A stretch of 64,000 bases of DNA from Bacillus sp. ZZV12-4809 (GCF_009849585.1 NZ_VCRN01000020.1:19029-83028); one strand, 5' to 3'. Numbered from the stretch's first letter, positions 1-8,655 are shown. The notes: generated from the sequence alone by a model not told the origin. Translations and numbers: made by a program.

Positions 1-40
1 AGTAACATAAAGTAAAATTAGATAGAGACAGGGTGAGGAC

Positions 41-1072
41 ATGATTGATTTAAGAAGCGATACAGTCACAAAGCCGACTGAAGCAATGAGAAAAGCGGCT
101 TATGAAGCTGAAGTTGGAGATGATGTTTATGGAGAGGACCCTTCAATAAATATACTGGAGGAAAAAGCTGCTGAAGTGCTTGGAAAAGAAGCGGCACTTT
201 TCGTAACAAGCGGAACACAAGGAAACCAGATTGCCATATTAACACATTGCCGTCCTGGCAATGAAATAATCCTCGAGGCAGAAAGCCATATATTTTACTA
301 TGAAAGCGGAGCTCCATCTGCATTCGCCGGTGTACAGACCAGAACGTTAAACGGGACAAGAGGGGCCATGAATCCCGCTGACTTGGAGTTTGCCATCAGG
401 GGAGAGGATCAGCATTTTCCTGAAACTGGCTTAATTTGCCTTGAAAATACCCATAATCGAGCAGGCGGTGCCGTGATTCCCATTGATAATATGAAAGATA
501 TTCATCGTATCGCAAATTCCAATGACATTCCCGTACATATAGATGGAGCACGATTATTCAATGCCGCTGCAGCACTGAACCTCCCGGCTTCTGAATTAGC
601 AAAGCATTGCGACACTGTCCAGGTATGCCTATCCAAAGGGCTGGGTGCTCCGGTCGGATCCATACTGGCAGGAAACAGAGATTTTATAACAGCCGCGAGA
701 AAATGGCGCAAAAGACTTGGCGGGGGACTAAGGCAGGCTGGCATCATAGCGGCTCCCGGAATTATTGCTTTAACACAAATGAGAGAACGTTTGGCTGAGG
801 ACCATGAAAATGCCCAATATCTTGCACAGCAACTAGGCCAAATCAATGGGATTGAAATCGTAAATCAGGTAGATACAAATATCATTGTGGCCGATGTAAA
901 AAACCTTAAGATGAATTCATCGGAATTTGTTGAAAAATTAAAAGCCCAAGGAGTTCTATCTGGAACTTTTGGACCTAGTTATGTGCGTTTCGTTACTCAC
1001 TATGATGTGAACAGAAACCAGCTTGAACAAGCAATAACAGCCATTCAAAAAACAGCAGCACAAACTGTTTAA
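41..1072 (+). CDS. Low-specificity threonine aldolase family protein (PLP enzyme)
   Basis: This 343-aa protein fits the fold-type I threonine aldolase family, which cleaves L-threonine or allo-threonine to glycine and acetaldehyde using PLP in the cytoplasm. The N-terminus carries the family signature LRSDTVTKPT. The PLP lysine is expected at Lys199 in the motif CLSKGLGAPVG. An IDGAR motif lies near residues 168-172. Length is normal for the family. The ATG has the purine-rich AGGGTGAGG in front of it. A hairpin terminator follows directly, so the gene ends its transcription unit; its upstream neighbour lies outside the window. Substrate preference among beta-hydroxy amino acids cannot be read from the sequence. 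Confidence 0.93.
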   Translation: MIDLRSDTVTKPTEAMRKAAYEAEVGDDVYGEDPSINILEEKAAEVLGKEAALFVTSGTQGNQIAILTHCRPGNEIILEAESHIFYYESGAPSAFAGVQTRTLNGTRGAMNPADLEFAIRGEDQHFPETGLICLENTHNRAGGAVIPIDNMKDIHRIANSNDIPVHIDGARLFNAAAALNLPASELAKHCDTVQVCLSKGLGAPVGSILAGNRDFITAARKWRKRLGGGLRQAGIIAAPGIIALTQMRERLAEDHENAQYLAQQLGQINGIEIVNQVDTNIIVADVKNLKMNSSEFVEKLKAQGVLSGTFGPSYVRFVTHYDVNRNQLEQAITAIQKTAAQTV

Positions 1073-1079
1073 TATGACA

Positions 1080-1110
1080 AACGCATGTCTTCCGGCATGC
1101 GTTTTTTTAT
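1080..1110 (+). terminator. Intrinsic terminator after threonine aldolase
   Basis: The inverted repeat ACGCATGTC / GGCATGCGT (one G-U pair) is followed by a run of seven T. Confidence 0.85.
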
Positions 1111-1265
1111 TTCTGCACACGTGATAATTGGAGCAGGGGGGCAAGAGAACCATTTGTATTTTTTTTACTCAAATCAGGAGTGCTGACCCGAAGATGAAAA
1201 CAAGGAGAAGACCCATCCATTAGACTGCCTTGATCTGATAACCACAAAGCTTAACGAAACTTGAT

Positions 1266-1442
1266 TTAATAATATCCCTGCTGAGTAACAACAATGTAAT
1301 GTCCGGTGTGCAAATGACTCTGATGCCAAACACTGTGAAAGGGGTATCCCTGATGGATAGCCTGCCACCAGGGCCCATATTGGATCTGCGGATATCCGTA
1401 GTAATGCGCACCATTCATGCCTGTAATGATATATTGCCTCAA
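1266..1442 (-). CDS. Small Tyr/His/Gln/Gly-rich protein (58 aa), possible spore-coat-type protein
   Basis: Reading the reverse strand gives a 58-codon frame that starts with TTG at 1442, eight bases after a perfect AAGGAGG. The product begins MRQYIITGMNGAHYYGYPQ and ends QQGYY. It has nine Tyr, seven His, eight Gln, eight Gly and three Trp, and only one charged side chain other than His (Arg2). There is no signal peptide or membrane segment. This composition resembles small aromatic coat-associated proteins of Bacillus spores, but I do not recognise the family. A sequence matching the sigma-K -10 pattern CATAnnnTA lies about 20 bases before the ribosome binding site. The gene is otherwise isolated between the threonine aldolase terminator and the CAP lipoprotein. 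Coding status rests on the RBS and the biased composition. Confidence 0.6.
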   Translation of the reverse strand: MRQYIITGMNGAHYYGYPQIQYGPWWQAIHQGYPFHSVWHQSHLHTGHYIVVTQQGYY

Positions 1443-1471
1443 AGCTGTTTCCTCCTTGTCATTTTTAAAAA

Positions 1472-1480
1472 TAATCTATG
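1472..1480 (-). promoter_or_regulatory. Possible sigma-K-type -10 element before the 58-aa gene
   Basis: CATAGATTA on the reverse strand matches the sigma-K -10 pattern CATAnnnTA and sits about 20 bases before the AAGGAGG. I see no -35 element at standard spacing (the closest AC dinucleotide is about 14 bases away), so this is weak. Confidence 0.25.
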
Positions 1481-1593
1481 CAAAAGCTTTTAATGTGGCT
1501 CTTGAAGATTTCTCTAATTTTCCACCTATACTTTAGGTCTTAATCCGTATGATAAAAAAGTAAAACTAACACTTTTTAAAGGAGAATAAGACC

Positions 1594-2450
1594 ATGCTAT
1601 TAAAGAAAAGTTTCTTTATTGGTGCTTTCCTGATTCTAACTCTTGCAGCATGTAATAATTCGCAGCAGGGAATGGATACAGGGGAGTTAACCGGGGATGA
1701 CCTTCAAGAAATTAGCCAGCCTAATAATGTGAATGTGGATAGGGAAAGACGGGGAACAGCTCCGCTTGAACTGCAAAAAGTAAATAATGGGTACCTCACA
1801 ATTGACCCGAACTCTTACAGTACTTCCACTCCAAGCGGGGAATTTCCTCATAGTCAAGTAACAGAAGATGGCGGAATGCCACTCATTCAGTTTGGAGAAG
1901 GCAATCAGCAAAATGAAGGAATACAAGGCGGACCGGCTGGGGATCAACCTGCACAGCCATTTAACCAAGAGGGCCAGCAGCCGCAGGCACCTGGAGAACC
2001 CCCCCACAGGAAGGGACCGGACAGGCTCCTCAAGGACAAAATGAACAGGCACCAGCAGCTCAAAATGATGAGGTAAACAATTTTGAATCAAAAGTAATTC
2101 AATTAACCAATGCAGAACGGGAGAAGAATGGCCTAAAAGCTTTAAAGGCAGATAAACCCCTAAGCGGTGTTGCACAGGCGAAATCAAACGATATGCAGCA
2201 GAAAAATTACTTTTCCCATACAAGTCCTACTTATGGTTCACCATTTGATATGATGAGGGATTTTGGGGTAAACTATAGCACCGCCGGTGAAAACATTGCG
2301 ATGGGACAGCAGAGTCCCGAACAAGTGGTTCAAGCATGGATGGAAAGTGAAGGGCATCGGAAAAATATTTTAAACGGTAGCTTTACACATATTGGCGTAG
2401 GTTATACAGAGGACGGATCTTATTGGACACAAATGTTCACAGCAAAATAA
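1594..2450 (+). pseudogene. CAP (SCP/YkwD-like) lipoprotein, frameshifted at a C7 run
   Basis: The first part (1594-2076) encodes a lipoprotein signal with lipobox LAAC (Cys20), then a Pro/Gln/Gly-rich linker, and stops early. The CAP domain continues in the next frame to 2450, without its own start at the junction. It includes NAEREKNGLKAL, YFSHTSPTYGSPFDMM, AGENIAMGQ and EGHRKNIL. The frames meet at seven cytosines (1999-2005). Eight cytosines would give one 285-aa protein. The CAP half closely resembles the intact LysM-CAP protein at 42112-42738. CAP proteins of this type are extracellular or membrane-bound with poorly known roles. Whether this is a true mutation, slippage at the homopolymer or a sequencing error cannot be told here. 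The start ATG follows AAAGGAGAATAAGACC. Confidence 0.85.
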
Positions 2451-2484
2451 AGGAAATCGGCTTATTAGCCGATTTCCTTTTTAT
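2450..2484 (+). terminator. Terminator shared by the CAP gene and the converging small gene
   Basis: AAGGAAATCGGC / GCCGATTTCCTT with a six-base loop, followed by T5. Its 3' arm doubles as the end of the reverse-strand 48-aa frame. Confidence 0.85.
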
Positions 2485-2611
2485 TGATTATAGGTTCAAG
2501 CTGACTCTTTATATCATCAAGCAGTTGATGGATGGTCATTTCTGTATCAGTTTGCCCTTTATCAAGGGCAGATTCCAATAGCTTTTCAAAATCACTAAAG
2601 TTAGATTTCAT
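2465..2611 (-). CDS. Small hypothetical protein (48 aa)
   Basis: The reverse strand encodes a 48-residue, mostly helical, acidic protein beginning MKSNFSDFEKLLESALDKG and ending IINKKEIG. The ATG at 2611 is preceded by GAAGGTG at good spacing. Hydrophobic residues repeat at heptad-like intervals (FEKLLESAL, IHQLLDDIKSQL), which suggests a short helical hairpin or coiled coil. There is no Cys, signal peptide or membrane segment. It converges on the CAP lipoprotein and its final codons lie inside the shared terminator stem. I do not recognise the family. Evidence is RBS plus composition only. Confidence 0.55.
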   Translation of the reverse strand: MKSNFSDFEKLLESALDKGQTDTEMTIHQLLDDIKSQLEPIINKKEIG

Positions 2612-2877
2612 AATAGACACCTTCAAGCAGCAATGTATTTTATGACTCTATACCCTTTTAAGATTTTTTAAAACTCACTATATACTATTATCCTGCCAGC
2701 TGAGGCGTGAGAAAAATGAACAATCATTCAATTACTTTTTGTCTAAATGATTGATATCCCGTAAAGCCGGGTATTTATAATTAATAATATTTCTCAACTG
2801 CCCCCATACCTGTCAACTGAACAGCGAATAGTATATCAGGAAAGAAATCATAGATTGCTATATTGGAGGGTCTGGTT

Positions 2878-3006
2878 ATGAGATTGGTGCAAATGGATAT
2901 TGATCAGCTATTGGAAGCCACATCGGAAATTGCCGAAGAAGATCTTGGCCATATGATCAGACAGGTGGAAATTGATCATTTATTAGAACGTACCCAGGAT
3001 TGGTAA
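2878..3006 (+). CDS. Small hypothetical protein (42 aa) with an internal duplication
   Basis: The frame begins MRLVQMDIDQLLEATSEI with the ATG 9 bases after TTGGAGGG, and stops just before a strong terminator. The protein contains two copies of a motif, QMDIDQLLEAT (residues 5-15) and QVEIDHLLERT (29-39), separated by an acidic stretch EIAEED. It therefore looks like a tandem repeat of one short amphipathic helix. It is acidic, with no Cys, signal or membrane segment. RBS, start, stop and terminator together make a compact transcription unit. The family and function are unknown to me. Confidence 0.6.
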   Translation: MRLVQMDIDQLLEATSEIAEEDLGHMIRQVEIDHLLERTQDW

Positions 3007-3012
3007 TATATA

Positions 3013-3052
3013 TGGAACTCCCCCAAGCCAGGAGCTGAGGGGGAGTTTTTAT
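3013..3052 (+). terminator. Bidirectional terminator between the 42-aa gene and the EamA gene
   Basis: AACTCCCCC / GGGGGAGTT followed by T5 on the plus strand. It lies at the 3' ends of the two converging genes. Confidence 0.85.
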
Positions 3053-3990
3053 GCTGAAAAATTATTTTTTTGTGAATGATTCTTTAACCGAAAAGACTTT
3101 CTGGAAGATAGGACTACGCCGATAATCACAATTCCACCGCCAATTACCTGATAAAAATACAATTTTTCCTGTGTAAACCCCAGCGCGAAGATAATTGCAA
3201 AAACAGGAAGAAGATTCAGAAATACCCCTGCTTTAGCCGCTCCGATTATTCGAACTCCAAAATTCCACGATAGAAAAGCCATAATGGAAGCTAAAAACCC
3301 AACATACAGCAAGATTCCTATGGAGGAAAGAGTGAAGACTGGTTTTGCCGCTTCCATCCAAATGTATTCAAACATGCTTATAGGTGCCAAAAGTAAAATA
3401 CCAAGAAATACGGTTACATAAAAAGCCGACAGCAAAGGCAAGATGTCTGCATATTTTTTGCCGATCACAGAATACAATGCCCACAGAAAAACCGCTGCCA
3501 AAACGTAAAAATCACCGGCATTTATTTTCCATGAAAGAAACACATCAATTGACCCCTTTGAAATGACAAATAAAATGCCAAAGACGGACAGGATGATTCC
3601 GGCTGCCTGATGTGCCAGAAGCTTTTCTCTTAAAATAAATACAGCCAGCAGCGCGATACATAAGGGGCTTGTACTATTGACCACCGACGCATTAATCGAG
3701 GTGGTGTACTGCAGTGCAAAATAGATGATCGTATTGTAGCCGGCAACACCCGTCACAGCTAAAAGCAACAGGATTCGCTTATGTTTTTTTAAAATAGCCA
3801 AATCATGCTTAAGCTGCTTTATCATAAAAGGGGTTAACACCAGAAAGGCAATGATCCAGCGCATAAGGGAAAAGAAAACAGGCGGGAAATAATCGACACC
3901 CATTCTCCCTATAACAAAATTACCTCCCCATATCATATTCGCTAATATCAGCAATAGAAAACCGTTCATTTTGTTTCTCTCATCCAGCAA
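3049..3990 (-). CDS. EamA/DMT-family transporter
   Basis: This 313-aa protein has about ten hydrophobic helices arranged as two EamA repeats, the hallmark of drug/metabolite transporters that export amino acids or other small metabolites across the cytoplasmic membrane. The first repeat begins near residue 8 (NGFLLLILANMIWGGNFVIG), and the second near residue 150. The tail is basic. The most likely start is TTG at 3990, nine bases after AAGGAAGAAGG. ATG at 3969 (Met8) is the alternative. An out-of-frame ATG lies between this RBS and the TTG and opens a four-codon frame. The substrate cannot be deduced. The gene is monocistronic with a shared terminator. Confidence 0.85.
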   Translation of the reverse strand: MLDERNKMNGFLLLILANMIWGGNFVIGRMGVDYFPPVFFSLMRWIIAFLVLTPFMIKQLKHDLAILKKHKRILLLLAVTGVAGYNTIIYFALQYTTSINASVVNSTSPLCIALLAVFILREKLLAHQAAGIILSVFGILFVISKGSIDVFLSWKINAGDFYVLAAVFLWALYSVIGKKYADILPLLSAFYVTVFLGILLLAPISMFEYIWMEAAKPVFTLSSIGILLYVGFLASIMAFLSWNFGVRIIGAAKAGVFLNLLPVFAIIFALGFTQEKLYFYQVIGGGIVIIGVVLSSRKSFRLKNHSQKNNFSA

Positions 3991-4138
3991 CCATGAAAAC
4001 CTTCTTCCTTAATTGTAATAAATAAAATTTTACCCTTATCATCAAGAAAATTCATTCATTTCGGAAAAGTTTTTCTTGAAAAATTTGTAACTATTGGAAA
4101 AGGCAACGCGTCAACTTACTTAAAAAGGGGTGTCAATT

Positions 4139-6301
4139 ATGAAAAATAAATGGCTTCTGTTTGGCGGCATCACAATAACATTACTAATCCTGACGTCGTT
4201 TCCTTTCTTTAACAGATTAACAATAGTCAGTTCTTTGGCAGAAAGTAAGGAAGAATTAATTGTTTTATCCAATAAAGTATGGGAGGTAACGTTTTCAAAG
4301 GAACTTGATCCAGAAAGTGTTAGCAGTGCTTCAGTTTATGTTCTGAATGACGAGGGAGAAAAAGAGAAGGTAAAAATTTCACTCAAAAACAATCTTAAAT
4401 CCATAGAAGTTCAGCCGCCCGATGAAGGATATAACCTTCATTCACCGCATTATACATTGGTCATCACAAATCATATTAAAACAAAGAGAGGACAAAATCT
4501 AAATGGATCAGTAAAAACAGCCTTTAAAGTAATAAATACATTGCCGGCAATCGGTTCAAAAGATGAATTGAACAGGTTTTTTTCAAAAATGCTTAAAGAA
4601 GAAAGGACTTTCCTATTAGACAGGGAAGTGGCAATAAGTGAGGATAGCAGTGCAAAGAGTTCAGCAGAGTCCGCAGGGACAGATTATTCGGGAACAAATG
4701 TGCAGGTTTCAGGTATCGATGAAGCCGATTTACTAAAAACAGACGGAACCCACATCTACAAAATCTCCGAAAATAAAGTTCAGATTATCAAAGCTGTTCC
4801 GGCAGATAAAATGGAAATGGAATCTCAGTTAACCTTCAGTGAGGATTTTACTCCCTTTCAGTTATTTATTGAAGACAATCAATTAATCGTTATGGGCCAC
4901 AGTTATAAAGATGTTCGAAAACACATTAGAAATGTGCCTTCAGAAAAAATGATTGCACCTGCATACCAATCCACCAAAACAATTGTTTATAATATCGAAA
5001 ATAAACAAAAGCCAAAACAAATCAGAGAGGCAGAGGTTGAGGGCAGCCTGCTTGCTTCGAGGCTAATGGATGGAAAAGTATATTTAATTACAAGCTATTA
5101 TCCCGAATATTGGATATTGGAGAAACATAAAAATGCAGACCTGCGCCCCCGCTACTATGATACTGCCCAAAGCATGGAAGAGCAGTTTGTAGATTACAAT
5201 AAGATAAAATATTTTCCCGATTCCCATCAAGCAAATTATATTAATATAGCTGTGATGAATGTAAGAGCCAACAGGGAGCCATTATCTGTCTCTAGCTATT
5301 TAGGCAGCGGAAATGAATTTTATATGTCCAAACATAATCTATATTTAGCAGCCACACATTACAATGAAGAGATTGCAGACAGAAAGATGCCGCATCCGGA
5401 TACGAGCATATATAAGTTCAATCTAAAAGACGGAAAGGTAGAATTCCAGACTTCTGCGGAAATAAAAGGAACCGTTTTAAATCAGTTTTCAATGGATGAA
5501 TATAAAGGAAACTTCAGGGTCGTAACAACTAAAGGGGTAGCCTGGGATGGCAGAAACCCTTCATCCAATAGCCTTTACATTTTGGATAAGAATTTAAAAC
5601 AGATCGGCCAGCTTGAAGACCTGGCAAAAGGGGAGAGAATTTATTCTGCAAGATTTATGAATGAGCGGATTTATATGGTGACATTCAAGGAAACCGATCC
5701 TCTCTTTGTTATTGATGGCTCAAATCCGGAAAAACCTTCTATTCTCGGAGAATTAAAAATTCCGGGCTTCAGCAATTACCTGCACCCCCTGGATGAAAAC
5801 CATCTCATAGGCTTTGGACATGATACAAAAATTGCCGGAGGAAAAGCAGCTGGCGGCCAGCCTGTAATTACCACGGACGGTATTAAAATCTCTTTATTCG
5901 ATGTAAGTGATACTAGTAATCCTGTCGAAAAAGATAGCGAAATCATCGGGGGACGCGGTACCTATTCCCCTTTAAATTACGATCACAAAGCGCTGCTTGT
6001 GGATAAAAAGAAAAACCTATATGGATTCCCCATTTCGATCTATCAAAATAAAAAAGGCAGCCAGTTTGAATCCACATTTGACTTCCAGGGTGCGTTAATA
6101 TACAAAATTACTGTCGAGAACGGGATCGAGCTCCAAAGTAAAATTACCCATCAGACAGAAGAAACAATCTATGAAGAATGGGAAAATGCAATCGAAAGGC
6201 TTATTTATATCGGTGACTACATTTATAGCATATCTCCTGGAAAAATTAATGCCTATCATACAGATGCTTTCCAAAAAGCAGGAGAACTGAAGTTAAATTA
6301 A
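4139..6301 (+). CDS. Secreted protein with SbsA-like Ig domain and C-terminal beta-propeller
   Basis: The mature product is about 720 aa. Residues 1-35 form an N-terminal signal or anchor (KNKWLLFGG followed by a hydrophobic core). Residues about 38-130 look like an SbsA-type Ig-like domain (VTFSKELDPESVSSASVYV). From about residue 185 onward the sequence matches the family of secreted beta-propeller proteins (Pfam Beta_propel), including the diagnostic VQVSGIDEADLLKTDG. The role of that family is unknown; an extracellular binding function is the usual guess. I prefer ATG 4139 because AAAAGGGG lies at good spacing, while an in-frame GTG at 4130 overlaps that RBS. The gene stands alone, divergent from the EamA gene, with its own terminator. 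Confidence 0.85.
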   Translation: MKNKWLLFGGITITLLILTSFPFFNRLTIVSSLAESKEELIVLSNKVWEVTFSKELDPESVSSASVYVLNDEGEKEKVKISLKNNLKSIEVQPPDEGYNLHSPHYTLVITNHIKTKRGQNLNGSVKTAFKVINTLPAIGSKDELNRFFSKMLKEERTFLLDREVAISEDSSAKSSAESAGTDYSGTNVQVSGIDEADLLKTDGTHIYKISENKVQIIKAVPADKMEMESQLTFSEDFTPFQLFIEDNQLIVMGHSYKDVRKHIRNVPSEKMIAPAYQSTKTIVYNIENKQKPKQIREAEVEGSLLASRLMDGKVYLITSYYPEYWILEKHKNADLRPRYYDTAQSMEEQFVDYNKIKYFPDSHQANYINIAVMNVRANREPLSVSSYLGSGNEFYMSKHNLYLAATHYNEEIADRKMPHPDTSIYKFNLKDGKVEFQTSAEIKGTVLNQFSMDEYKGNFRVVTTKGVAWDGRNPSSNSLYILDKNLKQIGQLEDLAKGERIYSARFMNERIYMVTFKETDPLFVIDGSNPEKPSILGELKIPGFSNYLHPLDENHLIGFGHDTKIAGGKAAGGQPVITTDGIKISLFDVSDTSNPVEKDSEIIGGRGTYSPLNYDHKALLVDKKKNLYGFPISIYQNKKGSQFESTFDFQGALIYKITVENGIELQSKITHQTEETIYEEWENAIERLIYIGDYIYSISPGKINAYHTDAFQKAGELKLN

Positions 6302-6304
6302 ACT

Positions 6305-6337
6305 AAGAGAACTGGCCTTACGGCTGGTTCTTTTTCT
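6305..6337 (+). terminator. Terminator after the beta-propeller gene
   Basis: AGAACTGGCC / GGCTGGTTCT (two G-U pairs) with a TTAC loop and T5. Confidence 0.8.
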
Positions 6338-6339
6338 GA

Positions 6340-6653
6340 TTGATTGCAGAGGAAGGCAGGAGATCCTCGAATATACATACACATTTTATTTAGGAGGGAG
6401 ACACCTTATATATAGCGAAAATCTGAAAAAGTTGATTCAATCCACATGAAAGACGCCTCTTCTTCAAACAATCTGCTCCAATACACATAATATTGAAAGG
6501 TAAAGAACAGCACTTTATACAAAAAGAAGCTTTTCATATATAGAAATTAATACTGGAAAACCATTTCCATATTTTTGAATAACTTTATAATTAAACGGCT
6601 ATTATAAAGTTTATAGTATATAAATATAATTTTCCTAAATGGCTGGTGAGTTT
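6340..6653 (+). other. AT-rich intergenic region with a decayed repeat fragment
   Basis: No gene is seen. Positions about 6343-6398 resemble the part of the interspersed repeat found at 30811-30860: both have GGAAGG, then AGATCCTCGAA, then a decayed hairpin ending CATTTT. The remainder is AT-rich without an ORF or clear promoter. Confidence 0.4.
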
Positions 6654-7658
6654 ATGAACGGCAGCAGTATTCCTAAATTAATATCGTCCGAAATGGCCAT
6701 GCTTTGGAATACCTATATAGCAGATACAGCAGCAGTCTGTTGTATAAAGCACTACATTAAAACAAATGAAGACCCGGATGTCCTGCCGGTATTGAACTAC
6801 GCGCTAACTATCGCGAAGGATCACATAGACGAAATTGCCTCACTCTTTAAGATGGAGGAATTTCCCTTACCTGATGGATTTAATGAGGAAGACCTGTACA
6901 TTGACGCTCCTAAATTATTCTCAGACATAACCTATCTAAGATTCATGCATCATTTAGGAAGAACCGGATTGAATGCCTACTCACTTGCTAAATCAGTCTC
7001 CGCTAGAGAAGACGTGCGCAGCATGTTTAAAAAATACTATGAACAAACCGAAAAATTATTTGATATGGCGTCTGAAGCTATGCAGGAAAAGGGCTTCTTC
7101 ATTCGATCACCCTATATTGAATATCCTAAGAAGGTAAAGTATGTTTCAGACCATCAATTCCTTGGTGGAATTATTGGAAAGAAGCGTCAGCTGCTGGCCA
7201 TCGAAATTGCCCACCTGGGCACGAATATTGAGCTCTCGAATATTGCCAAAACCATGCTTTTAGCTTTCAGCCAGGTAGCTCAGGAAAAAATGATAAGCAA
7301 TTACTTCAAAAAAGGCTATGACATGAGCCTGGAGCATGTTGAATATTTCCTCAACGTGTTAAAAAATGACGATGTATCCTATCCAAGCACATGGGATGGG
7401 TCGATTACAGACTCTACGAAGGCACCTTTTTCGGATAAATTAATGATGTTTCTCATTTCAAGTATAACAGCGGTAGGGGTAATGGACTTCGGAATAGCCA
7501 TCGGCGCAAGTGTCCGAAAAGACCTGGCTATCCAATATGCTAAAATGATGATCAAGGCCGGTAATTTTGCTAACGATGGAGCAAAATTGATGATCGACAA
7601 CGGCTGGCTGGAAAAACCGCCTCAATCCCTTAATAGGGAAGAACTCAGAAATAAATAA
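6654..7658 (+). CDS. DUF3231 family protein
   Basis: The protein is about 334 aa and consists of two related all-helical halves, as is usual for DUF3231 proteins, which are common in Bacillus and have been compared to ferritin-like helical bundles. The first half includes SSEMAMLWNTYIADTAAVC near the start. The second half contains DKLMMFLISSITAVG. There is no signal peptide. I place the start at ATG 6654 because GGTGAG precedes it at optimal distance, whereas the upstream in-frame ATG at 6639 has no RBS. The gene is monocistronic and is followed by a terminator. The molecular function is not established, and a link to sporulation is only inference. Confidence 0.85.
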   Translation: MNGSSIPKLISSEMAMLWNTYIADTAAVCCIKHYIKTNEDPDVLPVLNYALTIAKDHIDEIASLFKMEEFPLPDGFNEEDLYIDAPKLFSDITYLRFMHHLGRTGLNAYSLAKSVSAREDVRSMFKKYYEQTEKLFDMASEAMQEKGFFIRSPYIEYPKKVKYVSDHQFLGGIIGKKRQLLAIEIAHLGTNIELSNIAKTMLLAFSQVAQEKMISNYFKKGYDMSLEHVEYFLNVLKNDDVSYPSTWDGSITDSTKAPFSDKLMMFLISSITAVGVMDFGIAIGASVRKDLAIQYAKMMIKAGNFANDGAKLMIDNGWLEKPPQSLNREELRNK

Positions 7659-7660
7659 GG

Positions 7661-7696
7661 ATGAAGCATTCTTTCCTAAGGAATGCTTCTTTTTTA
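7661..7696 (+). terminator. Terminator after the DUF3231 gene
   Basis: GAAGCATTC / GAATGCTTC followed by T6. Confidence 0.85.
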
Positions 7697-7764
7697 TGAG
7701 TGCCTGCTGGAAAATTGGGGTAATAGAATACTAGCTTACAAAATAAAGAAGGAGATGAAACTGA

Positions 7765-8172
7765 ATGTGTAAATGGATGCTTGCTTTTACCGCATGCATG
7801 ATGCTGACAGCCTGCAGCGGGGGAGAAGAGAAAAAAGATGAAGCCGCAAAGAAAGAAAACAGCAGCCAGGAATATAATGAAGCTACTAACACCGAAGGGG
7901 AAAAAAAGCCACTCTCAATTGCCGAGCTGGATGAACGTATTGATGAGGGTATGAATATAGATACCTACTCTGCGGAAGTACAGTCATGGTCTGAAAAGGG
8001 CCAGCTGGAAATGAAAGAAACAGTAGTCGTTGAAGATGAAAATACCTCATCAGCAGATATTCTTCAGCTTGCTGATGGATTTTTAGGTGTTGCATATGAT
8101 GAAAAAGAAGTGACAAAAGTAAAAATGTTCCAGTCAGCAGAGCATGCAAAAGAATATTTTGAATCACTTTAA
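7765..8172 (+). CDS. Small acidic lipoprotein of unknown function
   Basis: The 135-aa product starts with a short type II signal (MCKWMLAFTACMMLTAC), with lipobox LTAC and acylated Cys17. A hydrophilic Glu/Lys/Asn-rich spacer follows (to about residue 50), then a compact C-terminal segment. It should be anchored on the outer face of the cytoplasmic membrane. The ATG lies after AAGAAGGAGATGAAACTGA, a strong RBS. A terminator follows at once, so it is a single-gene unit. I do not recognise a family in the C-terminal part, and there are no catalytic-looking motifs. Confidence 0.8.
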   Translation: MCKWMLAFTACMMLTACSGGEEKKDEAAKKENSSQEYNEATNTEGEKKPLSIAELDERIDEGMNIDTYSAEVQSWSEKGQLEMKETVVVEDENTSSADILQLADGFLGVAYDEKEVTKVKMFQSAEHAKEYFESL

Positions 8173-8175
8173 TAA

Positions 8176-8208
8176 ATGTGGGACCTTCCGGACGGAAGGT
8201 CCTTTTTT
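8176..8208 (+). terminator. Bidirectional terminator between the lipoprotein and globin genes
   Basis: GGACCTTCC / GGAAGGTCC with a GGAC loop and T6 on the plus strand. Confidence 0.85.
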
Positions 8209-8591
8209 CATTCTGGACTGTTTACCATAATTGCTGCAACCTGCATTAATCGATCATAGAAAAGGACAGAAGCAGGATTTTGTTCAAGACCAGTCGCCTT
8301 AAAGGCCTCCTTCATACAGGCAAGCCATCTTTGCGCTCTTAATGAGGTAATTTCAAATGGAAGATGTCTTTGCTTCATGGCCGGCGGACCGAACTCCTGG
8401 CTGTAAAGTGGCGGTCCTCCAAGAAATTGGGTTAGAAACATTTTTTGTTTTCGCTTAATTTCCTCTATGTCTCCTTCAAATAGGGGACTTAAAACGGGAT
8501 CTGCATACACACGCGGATAAAACGCCTCAACAAGTTTGTCTATAGTTTCAGTTCCGCCTAATTCTTCAAATAGTGTTTTAAACTCTTGCAC
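8208..8591 (-). CDS. Group II truncated haemoglobin (YjbI-like)
   Basis: The 127-aa product matches the trHbO family, small haem proteins that bind oxygen and react with peroxide or nitric oxide. Key residues are in place: Tyr25 (B10), Phe38 (CD1), proximal His76 in KQRHLPFEI and Trp89 (G8). The start is GTG, six bases after AGGTGA. In B. subtilis the homologue yjbI lies beside the Spx adaptor yjbH, but that neighbour is missing here and the gene stands alone. A TGTGA-N6-TCACA palindrome and a TATACT -10 lie upstream on the same strand, suggesting low-oxygen control. Confidence 0.93.
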   Translation of the reverse strand: MQEFKTLFEELGGTETIDKLVEAFYPRVYADPVLSPLFEGDIEEIKRKQKMFLTQFLGGPPLYSQEFGPPAMKQRHLPFEITSLRAQRWLACMKEAFKATGLEQNPASVLFYDRLMQVAAIMVNSPE

Positions 8592-8628
8592 GTTTTTTCA
8601 CCTGCTCGTAATCCATTATTTTAATACA

Positions 8629-8634
8629 AGTATA
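8629..8634 (-). promoter_or_regulatory. Putative -10 element of the globin promoter
   Basis: TATACT on the reverse strand begins 30 bases from the centre of the Fnr-like palindrome. This places that palindrome near -41.5, the class II activator position. Confidence 0.45.
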
Positions 8635-8655
8635 TACTACTTACCTTACATAAAA

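Noticed and set aside
1687..2223. A 178-aa open frame on the minus strand
   Set aside because: Antisense to the CAP lipoprotein, whose two frames have clear family motifs.
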